Below, in pieces: positions 1-7,213 of a DNA stretch of 13,684 bases. How positions within the stretch are numbered: position 1 is the stretch's first letter; every line of letters starts with the position of its first letter. This DNA comes from Desulfobacteraceae bacterium (lineage in GTDB: Bacteria > Desulfobacterota > DSM-4660 > Desulfatiglandales > Desulfatiglandaceae): contig DAOVUP010000006.1 in NCBI GenBank assembly GCA_030632525.1, positions 1-13,684 on the forward strand, written 5' to 3'. Under the pieces are notes generated by a model. The model made no database searches. It had not been told where the DNA came from and saw only the letters and a list, made by a program, of their open reading frames with translations. Both the position numbers and the translations under genes were made by a program.

Positions 1-231
1 GAAATAAGTGTGCTTTGGCAAGAATCTTGGGCTCAATAATATGAATTGAGTTGCTGAGATTGTGATTGGCAAATCAAATATACTTTTTCCCGAGATGTTA
101 GATTTAGGCACGGAAGACACAATTTTCGATTGGCTGATTTTTTGTATATTTGTCATTTTGTAATCCACAATTTGAAAACTCTTGTGATATCCGTTTCATA
201 TCTGTAAAATTGCCAAAGTTGTGATACTCTC
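1..231. other. Gene-free AT-rich segment at left edge
   Basis: No reading frame here resembles a protein family on either strand. A small inverted repeat (CTCAAT at 32-37 and ATTGAG at 45-50, seven-base loop) is visible, but no T-run follows it and its role is unknown. The stretch runs into the inverted-repeat element that starts near 232. Confidence 0.5.
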
Positions 232-341
232 AGAGACTGTCGAAGAACCTTAAATCGGTGAATTTGATGCTCGTAAGTCATTGATTTTATTGAATGCGAA
301 ATTGCTAAAATCGCCATTTTTGGACTTTTTCGACAGTCTCT
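232..341. repeat. 110-bp inverted-repeat (MITE-like) element
   Basis: The two ends are perfect 13-bp inverted repeats: AGAGACTGTCGAA at 232-244 and its reverse complement TTCGACAGTCTCT at 329-341. The symmetry continues outward after a four-base mismatch, with GATAC at 223-227 facing GTATC at 346-350. The roughly 84-bp interior encodes nothing convincing. A minus-strand frame of about 81 codons (153-398) runs through the element, but it has no family likeness and is best read as a by-product. The structure fits a short non-autonomous mobile element or a dispersed intergenic repeat. No flanking direct duplication was recognised, so transposition is not shown. Confidence 0.55.
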
Positions 342-394
342 CAATGTATCTGTACTTGGGTGATATTTGTGTTTCTGGCAATCAGCACTTTTGC

Positions 395-505
395 TCAATG
401 AGAAGCAACCGCAATATTATGGTAGTTTCTCGAATTATGTATACCTTCCATTAAACCCAAACCACTCATCACCTCTTTTGCAATACCTATTTAATGGTAA
501 TTCAT
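395..505 (-). pseudogene. Possible broken short reading frame
   Basis: On the minus strand a good Shine-Dalgarno sequence (TGGAGGGA, complement of 513-520) lies seven bases before an ATG at 503-505. The frame stops after only four codons (TAA at 491-493). The same frame then stays open through an internal ATG at 467-469 to a TGA at 395-397, giving a 24-residue peptide that begins MSGLGLMEGIHNS. This looks like a gene start spoiled by a nonsense codon and cut short, or it may be chance. No family is recognised, and the case rests mainly on the ribosome binding site. Confidence 0.2.
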
Positions 506-775
506 AATTCTATCCCTCCAAGATTGGATCTATAAAAATGATAAATTATCTTGACAGCTAATACCACCATGTGGCAATGAAAAACTATCGTTATCTTCTT
601 TTGAACTGGAATGACCCTTTCTTTTTGGATCTATTTTCTCTTTTGAAGCTACCCCTCCTTCACCTATTCACCTGTGAGGCCATGCCCGAATCAGATATAA
701 CTTTAAGCAGAGCCAGTCATCGGTGACAACGCCGGTCAAGCATCCCCCTATGAGGGGCAGAACAGGCCTATTCCC
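506..775. other. Intergenic stretch downstream of the operon
   Basis: This lies beyond the stop codon of the last minus-strand gene. Apart from the CCCCT/AGGGG hairpin at 745-757 and the Shine-Dalgarno-like site at 513-520, nothing is identifiable. TTGACA occurs at 551-556 on the plus strand, but no acceptable -10 box follows at the usual spacing. Confidence 0.4.
745..757 (-). terminator. Weak hairpin after the operon's last gene
   Basis: CCCCT (745-749) and AGGGG (753-757) can form a five-pair GC-rich stem with a three-base loop, 18 bases past the stop codon of the flavoenzyme gene when read on the minus strand. No U-run follows, so it is not a canonical intrinsic terminator. It could be a transcript-end hairpin or chance. 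Confidence 0.25.
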
Positions 776-2812
776 TTAAATTTTCATCGCCACATCATAA
801 GCCGATGCAATGGCCGCCATTGCGTTGCCAATCTTGTCGCAGTCACCCAATTTGTAAATTTCAGGCACTTTTCCCCTTAGGGCCTTGGCCAAATCCCTTC
901 TGGGACTTGCCCCCACACTAACAATGATGGTATCCGCATCGAGCAAGAACGTGATCCCAGCTTTCTCCAAGATAATTCCTTCCTCAGTGATCTTTTTGAC
1001 TTTCACATTTCCACAGACCCGAACGTTTTCACGATAGAATCGCTTGAAGAGATAATTTCTTGAGGTGTATCCCATACCTGGCACAGCAGTCTCTCTCTCA
1101 GTGACAATACTCACCAGTTTGCCCTGAGAAGCCAAGTGTTCGGCCGTATCCGTGGCCCCGTATCCTGCGGCGCAAGCATAGCTATTGTGGGAGTTGGCAT
1201 TCGTCGGATCTCCAGCTATGGGTTCAATCTTGGCTCCACAGGTATATCTGCAGTGGTAGCTGCAGGTCCAGATGGCGACTCGATTCCCCACTTCAGCTTG
1301 ACCACTCATTACCTCTTCCGCTGACACCACGTTTGGACCTTTGATTCCACTCATTTTTGCCGGCCTCTTTGGATCAGCGCCTACTGCGATCAGCGCTACA
1401 TCGGGTTTTAACGTTTCAATCATTTTGGGCGTGACTTCGGTGTTCAAGTGCACTTGCACCCCTGCCTTGGGTAAGGCCCGCTCAAAATAGGTAAAGAGGC
1501 GCTCCACCTCTGATTTGATCTGAGAACGGGCCACCAACCTGTAGGCTCCTCCCAGTCTCTCCTTCTTATCGTAAAGGCTGACCGCATGCCCTCTTTTGGC
1601 CGCCACAAGGGCTGCCTCACAACCCGACGGGCCACCGCCCACAACCAGCACCTTTTTGCTCTTAGGGGCTTTTTCCAGCTTGTCAATGGACCTTTCATCC
1701 ATGCGCCCGGCTGCAGGGTTGACCAGGCAGGTGGTGGGAGCAAGCATCCACAGCACATCAAAACAACCCTGGGCGCACCATATACAGGGTAGGATCGCCT
1801 CTGCCTTTCCTGCAAGGAGTTTATTGCCATACTCTGGATCTGTGATATTGGGTCTTCCTATGCAGACAAAGTCCGTTTGTCCCTTTTCGAGAATATCTTC
1901 CACCATGTCTTCAGAGATTCTTTTGGCCACCATCACAGGAATTTTCACCGCCTTCTTCACGCCTTCGGCCAGATACACCCAGGAACCCCTGGGAGAGGCC
2001 ATGCTCTGATCGTGAAGATTGTGGTCCGATTCCCTTAAGCCGGAGGAGATGTTGATACAGTCCACACCAGCCTTTTCCAGGGCCACGGAAATCATCCTTG
2101 CATCAATATGGGTCACGCCTCCGGAAGGATGATAGTCATCACCGTTAATTCTTACCAGGACCGGATAGTCCTGACCGCAGCGATTCTTTATTTCTTCAAT
2201 CACCTCGCCACAGAACTTGATTCCCCCTTCCATCCCTCCGTACTCGTCTGTCCTTGTATTCAGGGTTGGAGAAAGAAATGCACTGCCCAGATATCCATGG
2301 GCATAATGAACCTCCACGGCGTCAAAGCCCGCTTTTTGGGTCCTCAGGGCACCATCACCAAATTGCCTAATGGCGTTCTTACATTCAAATAGGGTCAGCG
2401 CACGGGGCTGATCATATAACACCTGGGCACTCCCGGTACCGGAACAGGACACAGGCTGCGAACCGCAGACTTCCGCACTGGTCTGTCTTCCTGAGTGCAT
2501 GATTTGCAGGGCCACCTTTGTTCCATGTTTGTGTATTTCATTGGTCAATTTTTTTAATGTGAGAATATATTTGTCCTCAGAGACCGCACAATTTAAAACC
2601 GATCGCGCTATGGGATAATCAATCGCAGAGGCCTCAATGATGATTAAACCAGCCCCACCTTGAGCCCGCAGACCGTAATAATAGACCGCTTGATCCGTTA
2701 AGTGGCCCTGATACGTATAGTTGGTACACATGGCAGGTATAACGAGTCTGTTCCTGAGTTCCATGGTGCCGATCTTACCCGGTTTGGCCAGCAGTTTTGG
2801 TTTTTTGCTCAT
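776..2812 (-). CDS. 2,4-dienoyl-CoA reductase-like flavoprotein (OYE/FadH family)
   Basis: A 678-residue enzyme, the usual length for the FadH/trimethylamine-dehydrogenase group. Residues 1-340 form the FMN-binding old-yellow-enzyme barrel, with the family signature around 169-192 (HYAHGYL, then SPTLNTRTDEYGG). A 4Fe-4S cluster is indicated by C343-x2-C346-x3-C350-x11-C362. An FAD-binding Rossmann motif, VGGGPSG, lies at 391-397. Members pass electrons from NAD(P)H through FAD and Fe-S to FMN and reduce unsaturated acyl-CoAs or related enones. Unusually, the second Rossmann region starts VAIW and then carries a Cys-rich insert (C517, C521, C525, C547) before resuming at GYGATDTAEHL. The ATG at 2812 has an AGGGAGG ribosome site (complement of 2819-2825). 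It is last in the operon, 59 bases after the hydrolase gene. The true substrate is unknown, but the acyl-CoA gene context favours an enoyl- or dienoyl-CoA. Confidence 0.88.
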   Translation of the reverse strand: MSKKPKLLAKPGKIGTMELRNRLVIPAMCTNYTYQGHLTDQAVYYYGLRAQGGAGLIIIEASAIDYPIARSVLNCAVSEDKYILTLKKLTNEIHKHGTKVALQIMHSGRQTSAEVCGSQPVSCSGTGSAQVLYDQPRALTLFECKNAIRQFGDGALRTQKAGFDAVEVHYAHGYLGSAFLSPTLNTRTDEYGGMEGGIKFCGEVIEEIKNRCGQDYPVLVRINGDDYHPSGGVTHIDARMISVALEKAGVDCINISSGLRESDHNLHDQSMASPRGSWVYLAEGVKKAVKIPVMVAKRISEDMVEDILEKGQTDFVCIGRPNITDPEYGNKLLAGKAEAILPCIWCAQGCFDVLWMLAPTTCLVNPAAGRMDERSIDKLEKAPKSKKVLVVGGGPSGCEAALVAAKRGHAVSLYDKKERLGGAYRLVARSQIKSEVERLFTYFERALPKAGVQVHLNTEVTPKMIETLKPDVALIAVGADPKRPAKMSGIKGPNVVSAEEVMSGQAEVGNRVAIWTCSYHCRYTCGAKIEPIAGDPTNANSHNSYACAAGYGATDTAEHLASQGKLVSIVTERETAVPGMGYTSRNYLFKRFYRENVRVCGNVKVKKITEEGIILEKAGITFLLDADTIIVSVGASPRRDLAKALRGKVPEIYKLGDCDKIGNAMAAIASAYDVAMKI

Positions 2813-2871
2813 CCTTTGCCTCCCTTTATAAATGGATTAGACTGGATTGAATTAGGTAATGCCCAGCCCCT

Positions 2872-3567
2872 TTAGCCATTAAAAAACTCCACCAATGAAT
2901 GCGCCAAATGAGCCAGTGGAACTTTTTCGATGGGATGTGGCGTTTTAGGAAAGATTTGAAGTTGTCCCTTTGGCAGTGATCGATAGGCCTTAACGGTTTC
3001 TTCAATGCTTACCAGGCTATCTTTATCTCCAACAGTTACTCTCACCTCCTGCCGAATCTGATCCATCTCCCCGATTGTCGGGCTGCTCTCTGTGACTATA
3101 GTAAGCATCATTTCCTTCGTTTTTTGCAAAACATTCCTCCATCCTGACGCAGCATGCATTTCTTCCAGCATCCTGGCAAAATGGGGCACTTTTTCTGAAA
3201 TCTTTTCAGCGTCTAGGGAAGATGTCTCACTATCCACTGATTCAGGTGTCCATAAGAATTTTGTTGCAAATGTGAAAACTTTATTGATTCTTTCAGGATA
3301 TGTTTTTGCCAGGAATAATCCGACTTTCCCGCCCATGCTATAACCGAAAATGTTGACATGACTCAGAGAAATTTCATCCAGATATTCCATTACGTTTTCT
3401 GCGAAATGGACCTCCTTAAAAGGCCTTTTCCTCATGGGAGAACTTCCATGCCCCTCAAAATCCAGTGCGTGAATATGAAATTTATTTTCAAGGAGCGGTA
3501 TCAAGAAGGTAAATTGAGACTTAGCCCCCAATGCACCGTGCAGAAGCAAGAGATGGTCTTTGCTCAT
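2872..3567 (-). CDS. Alpha/beta-fold hydrolase
   Basis: A compact 231-residue alpha/beta hydrolase with no signal peptide, so probably cytoplasmic. The oxyanion-region motif LLLHGALG is at 7-14. The nucleophile elbow GYSMGG places the catalytic serine at S77. The acid is probably D183 (in VGDKDSLV), and the base H211 (in KTPHPIEKV) lies near the C terminus, giving a complete Ser-Asp-His triad. Such proteins hydrolyse esters, thioesters or C-C bonds of beta-diketones, and sequence alone does not say which. In this operon a thioesterase or ring/C-C cleavage role is plausible (inference). A GAGG ribosome site sits upstream of the ATG. The gene lies 49 bases after the ligase gene and 59 before the flavoenzyme gene. 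Confidence 0.85.
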   Translation of the reverse strand: MSKDHLLLLHGALGAKSQFTFLIPLLENKFHIHALDFEGHGSSPMRKRPFKEVHFAENVMEYLDEISLSHVNIFGYSMGGKVGLFLAKTYPERINKVFTFATKFLWTPESVDSETSSLDAEKISEKVPHFARMLEEMHAASGWRNVLQKTKEMMLTIVTESSPTIGEMDQIRQEVRVTVGDKDSLVSIEETVKAYRSLPKGQLQIFPKTPHPIEKVPLAHLAHSLVEFFNG

Positions 3568-3616
3568 TTTTAAATCCTCAGCTAAAGGTTACATACTTGG
3601 AACGTCCTTCCGTAAT

Positions 3617-5167
3617 TCATGAAACGCCCTGTTTTATCCCCCTAAACTTTTTCTTCAGGTCTTTTCGTAATACCTTGCCATACTGATTTTTCGGTAGGTC
3701 TTTCAAGTAATGGAATTTCTTCGGCCTTTTATAGCCTGCCAAGCGGTCTTTGCAAAAGGCCATCAATTCATCTTCCCCGGCTTCAGCCCCTTTCCTAAGC
3801 ACCACAGTCGCCGTGACCGCCTCTCCCCAGAACGGATCTTCAACACCAAACACCGCCACCTGCGCCACGGCTGGATGTGTGGAAATCACCTCTTCCAGCT
3901 CCCTTGGGAAGACATTGAGGCCGCCGGTGATAATCCTGTCATGCTTTCTATCGAGCAGATAGAGATAACCATCTCCATCCATATAACCGATATCACCGGT
4001 GTGAAGCCAGCCGCCCCTGAGGGCCTCTTCCGTTTTGTGGGGTTGATTCCAGTACCCGCGCATGAGCAGATCAGAACGCGTGATCACTTCACCGATCTCC
4101 CCCGGTCCGAGAATGTTATCGTTATCATCTACAATTTGAATCTGTACACCCGGATACTCTCTCCCTGCTGAGGCTAAACGCTTCTCACGGGTGGGATCAC
4201 CATCAATTTTATGCTCCTCCTTTGGGAGATGGGTGATGGTGATGATGGACTCGGCCTGACCGTATGACTGATCCAGAATCGGTCCGAATTTTTCAACAGC
4301 CTCCTTAATTCTCTCAACGGGTAGAGGGGATCCGGCATAGGTGATTCTTTTCAGGGAACTCAAATCGAAACGCGAAAATTCTGGATGGTCCATGATGGCT
4401 ATGAGCATCGTGGGAACAACAGCCCAGTCCGTAATCTTCAATGTCTCTGTCTCATGAAGTATTTTCAGCGGATCAAAATGTCGGTGAAGGTGGCATACGG
4501 CCCCGCGAATGACAAAGGGTAAAACCCTTACAGACCCGGCATGACTCAAGGCACCGGCCGTTAGAAACTGATCCTTACTGGTAATGTCATAGACATCGGA
4601 AAGTAGGAACTGGGTGCATGATATAATGTTCCTGTGGGTCAGCATGATGCCCTTGGGAGAGCCAGTGGTCCCAGAGGTGTACCAGATATCGCAAAGATCA
4701 TCCAGGTAGACGTCGGTCTCCGGTTCCTGCTCAGATCCTTTTTGTAAGCATTCCTCGTAGTCGAGCCCATCTCCATCACCAGAATGAATGATCCATTGGA
4801 GTTCCGCGGAAACCTCCTCGGCCACCTCCGCGAACTCGGGTCCATGAATCAGAGCCAGTGTTTCTGAATCTTGAATCATTCTCCTGATCTCAGAGGGTGC
4901 AAGGCGGGCGTTCAAACGCACCCAGACCAGACCCGCCTTGTAAAGAGCCAGGTATGATTCAAGATAGGGAAAGCTATTGTGAAAAAGGAGGCCCACCCTA
5001 TCTCCTTTTTTCAGACCAAGCAAAAGCAGCTCATTGGCGAGCTTGTTCACCCGTATGTTCAGATGGCGGAAGGATTTGGATTCCCCTTCGATGACAAAAG
5101 CTGTTCTATCAGGAAAATATTGCGCACTTCTTGTGATTAGATATCCAGCGTTCATGAACCGGGCCAT
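3617..5167 (-). CDS. AMP-forming acyl-CoA synthetase (ligase)
   Basis: A 516-residue member of the ANL superfamily, normal in length for acyl- and aryl-CoA ligases. It should activate a carboxylic acid with ATP and CoA through an acyl-adenylate. The phosphate-binding loop YTSGTTGSPKG is at 163-173, the A5 motif YGQAE at 302-306, the TGD motif at 390-392, and the A8 hinge DRKHDRIITGGLNVFPRELE begins at 406. The adenylation lysine is K498 in NQYGKVLRKDL. All core motifs are intact, so it should be active. The substrate cannot be read from the sequence. In context it probably supplies the acyl-CoA entering the pathway of the neighbouring mutase and thiolase. The ATG at 5167 has a purine-rich GGAAGAG just upstream. 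A second ATG four codons in (5155) is a possible alternative start. The gene follows the thiolase by 47 bases. Confidence 0.9.
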   Translation of the reverse strand: MARFMNAGYLITRSAQYFPDRTAFVIEGESKSFRHLNIRVNKLANELLLLGLKKGDRVGLLFHNSFPYLESYLALYKAGLVWVRLNARLAPSEIRRMIQDSETLALIHGPEFAEVAEEVSAELQWIIHSGDGDGLDYEECLQKGSEQEPETDVYLDDLCDIWYTSGTTGSPKGIMLTHRNIISCTQFLLSDVYDITSKDQFLTAGALSHAGSVRVLPFVIRGAVCHLHRHFDPLKILHETETLKITDWAVVPTMLIAIMDHPEFSRFDLSSLKRITYAGSPLPVERIKEAVEKFGPILDQSYGQAESIITITHLPKEEHKIDGDPTREKRLASAGREYPGVQIQIVDDNDNILGPGEIGEVITRSDLLMRGYWNQPHKTEEALRGGWLHTGDIGYMDGDGYLYLLDRKHDRIITGGLNVFPRELEEVISTHPAVAQVAVFGVEDPFWGEAVTATVVLRKGAEAGEDELMAFCKDRLAGYKRPKKFHYLKDLPKNQYGKVLRKDLKKKFRGIKQGVS

Positions 5168-5214
5168 CTCTTCCTTACCCCCTGCTCCTTGTGCCTTGAG
5201 ACCTCATTGTTTTT

Positions 5215-6378
5215 TTAGTGTCCTCTTAGTATGTGGACAGCCACAACAGCCGTTTCCCCACCCATATTTCCTCCGCCGTTTTCCGCCAAACCCACATTGG
5301 GAATGGGATTGATTTGCCGTTCTTCCGCCTCCCCACGCATCTGCCAGACAATTTCAGCCACCTGGGCCAAGCCGGTGGCCCCAGCCGGATGGCCTTTTGC
5401 GGTTAGTCCACCGGAGGTGTTCACCGGCAATTTTCCATCGAACCAGGTCTCGCGTCTATCGATCATGCGACCGCTCTCCCCCTGCCCGCAGAATCCCAAC
5501 TCCTCATAAAGATAAAGTTCTATTGGAGCTACTGCATCGTGAACCTCTGCTACTTGAATATGTTGGGGTGTTACGCCAGCCTCATCGTAAGCCTTCTTGG
5601 AAACGCGGCAAGCGATGGTTGGCTCCCCTTTCCTCGTAAAATCGAAACTTCCCAGGACACTTGAAGCAATCCTGATCGGTCTCTTTCCCATCCTGAGAGC
5701 CATCTCTTTTGTTCCCACAAGAAGGGCCGCCGCACCGTCTCCCAGGGGGCAGGTCATGAGCAGAGTGATGGGATCGGCAATCATTCTTGAATTTAGAACC
5801 TCTTCCACCGTAACCCTGTCCCGGTACTGGGCATGGGGGTTTAAAGCCCCGTGATCGTGGTTTTTGACGGCGACCATGGCAAGTTGTTCCCTTGTCAGCC
5901 CGTGGTTTTTCATATGTGTTTGGACGCGCATGGCATATATCCCGGCGAAGAGTATGCCCATACGCCCCTCTATATCCAGATCAGAGGAAGTGGAGAGAAC
6001 CTTCAAACTCTGTCGCGTATCCCCACAAAATAGCTTTTCCACCCCCACGGCCAGGGCAAGCTCAGCTTGTCCCGAGGCAACCGCTCTGTGGGCCAGGTAG
6101 AAGGCCGTTGACCCGGAGGCGCAAGCATTTTCCACGTTGATTATAGGGATCTTTGTGATACCCGCCTCACGCATTATGACCTGGCCTCGGACAGATTCCT
6201 GTCCCGTAATCAAACCTGCATATGCATTACCTACAAAGGCGATATCAATGTCATGGGGATCCACATCCGATTCATGTATAGCCGTCCAGATCGGATCATA
6301 GGCCAAGTCTTGTAAACTTCTCTCCAAATACTTTCCAAACCGGGTCATGGAGACCCCCAAGATATATGATTCTCTCAA
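5215..6378 (-). CDS. SCP-x-type thiolase (acetyl-CoA acetyltransferase-like)
   Basis: A 387-residue thiolase-fold protein of the lipid-transfer/SCP-x subfamily. The nucleophilic cysteine is C86 in NACASGS. H280 (EVHDAVAPIE) and H330 (GLTAKGHPAGATG) are the other conserved active-site residues. As is usual in this subfamily, the second cysteine of classical thiolases is absent (AENGGGNMGG near the C terminus). Expected role: cleavage of a beta-ketoacyl-CoA with CoA, or the reverse condensation. The start is a TTG at 6378. It is preferred over the ATG ten codons later because the usual N-terminal strand (SYILGVSMTRFGK) needs those residues and an AAGGAG site lies seven bases upstream. Only one base separates it from the stop of the B12/DUF35 gene, so the two are probably coupled. 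SCP-x thiolases commonly act with a DUF35 protein, and here the only DUF35 domain is fused to the mutase subunit next door. Confidence 0.88.
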   Translation of the reverse strand: MRESYILGVSMTRFGKYLERSLQDLAYDPIWTAIHESDVDPHDIDIAFVGNAYAGLITGQESVRGQVIMREAGITKIPIINVENACASGSTAFYLAHRAVASGQAELALAVGVEKLFCGDTRQSLKVLSTSSDLDIEGRMGILFAGIYAMRVQTHMKNHGLTREQLAMVAVKNHDHGALNPHAQYRDRVTVEEVLNSRMIADPITLLMTCPLGDGAAALLVGTKEMALRMGKRPIRIASSVLGSFDFTRKGEPTIACRVSKKAYDEAGVTPQHIQVAEVHDAVAPIELYLYEELGFCGQGESGRMIDRRETWFDGKLPVNTSGGLTAKGHPAGATGLAQVAEIVWQMRGEAEERQINPIPNVGLAENGGGNMGGETAVVAVHILRGH

Positions 6379-6379
6379 C

Positions 6380-7213
6380 CTATTTCTCCTTATTTTCTGG
6401 TTGGGGGAGGGGAGTGAATCGATATCCTACGATTACTCTGTTGTCATCATCGGTGCCACGCTTGACGATCTTTAAGCCCATCTCGCATCCGACTCGTAGT
6501 TTTGACCCATCTCCATAGTCTGTGAGCAACGAAAAAATCCGCGGGCCATCTTCGAATAAGTCAATATATCCCTGAGCGTGGGGCACCTCGTAACCCGGAG
6601 GTGCCACATACGCCACCACGAAGCTCTGCAATATCCCTTTATCACTTAAGGGAAGGTCTTCAACCCTTCCATCTGGACAGCGCGGACAGTTTCTCCTCAA
6701 AGGAAAATATATCTGTCCACACTTTTTACATTTGATACCCAACAATCGAAGTTGATTTATCTTTATGCCGGCTAAACTTCCCGGCACCTCGGGCGTCCAT
6801 GCAGGGCCCTTCAAAACCGACTGAATGTATTCAACGATTTCCCTAACCTCTGCCCCGGGAGTAAAAATCCTTCTTACGCCCAGCGACAGAAGCGTATCAT
6901 AGTCCTCATCTGGAATAATGCCACCAATAATTATGGGTATTTCCGCGGCATTCAGCGCCCCCAACTCGCCTCTCAGCTTTTTTACAATGGAGAGATGGGC
7001 GCCCACCATGGAAGATATGCCAATCACATCCACACCCTCCTGTATGGCTCCCCTGGCCACCGAAACGGGGGTCTGCCTAATACCGGTATAAATCACCTCC
7101 ATCCCTGCCTGCCGCAGTCCGTGCGCGACCACGATGGCCCCTCGGCTATGTCCATCCAGCCCCATCTTCGCCACCACCACCCGGGGTATTCTTTCAGGTC
7201 TTTTTATATCCAT
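6380..7213 (-). CDS. B12-binding acyl-CoA mutase subunit fused to a DUF35 Zn-ribbon/OB-fold domain
   Basis: A 277-residue two-domain protein. Residues 10-130 are the cobalamin-binding domain of a split acyl-CoA mutase: D20-G-H22-S-R-G25 is the DxHxxG signature, and H22 is the expected cobalt ligand. The later IIIGGIIP (about 94-101) and TPG (118-120) motifs are also typical. After a Pro/Gly-containing linker (about 135-157) comes a DUF35 module: a zinc ribbon with C162-x2-C165 and C176-x2-C179, then an OB-fold to about residue 268. DUF35 proteins are normally separate partners of SCP-x thiolases. The ATG at 7213 is chosen because GAGGG lies six bases upstream and homology begins there. The frame stays open upstream to a possible start at 7294, but that would overlap the catalytic subunit by about 90 bases. 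It overlaps that gene by 10 bases and ends one base before the thiolase. B12 binding and zinc binding are confident. The fused role, bridging mutase and thiolase, is inference. Confidence 0.88.
   Translation of the reverse strand: MDIKRPERIPRVVVAKMGLDGHSRGAIVVAHGLRQAGMEVIYTGIRQTPVSVARGAIQEGVDVIGISSMVGAHLSIVKKLRGELGALNAAEIPIIIGGIIPDEDYDTLLSLGVRRIFTPGAEVREIVEYIQSVLKGPAWTPEVPGSLAGIKINQLRLLGIKCKKCGQIYFPLRRNCPRCPDGRVEDLPLSDKGILQSFVVAYVAPPGYEVPHAQGYIDLFEDGPRIFSLLTDYGDGSKLRVGCEMGLKIVKRGTDDDNRVIVGYRFTPLPQPENKEK
6386..6391 (-). promoter_or_regulatory. Ribosome binding site fixing the thiolase TTG start
   Basis: AAGGAG on the minus strand lies seven bases before the TTG at 6376-6378 and sits in the last codons of the preceding gene. 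It is the main reason to accept the TTG start over the later in-frame ATG, and it indicates translational coupling. Confidence 0.65.

Noticed and set aside
153..398. 81-codon minus-strand frame through the inverted-repeat element
   Set aside because: No family likeness, no ribosome binding site of note, and most of it is the repeat itself. It is better explained as a by-product of the element.
551..556. TTGACA as a -35 promoter box
   Set aside because: No plausible -10 sequence follows at 16-18 bases and no gene lies downstream on that strand.
3710..4171. 153-codon plus-strand frame opposite the ligase gene
   Set aside because: Antisense to conserved adenylation motifs, with no protein-family resemblance.
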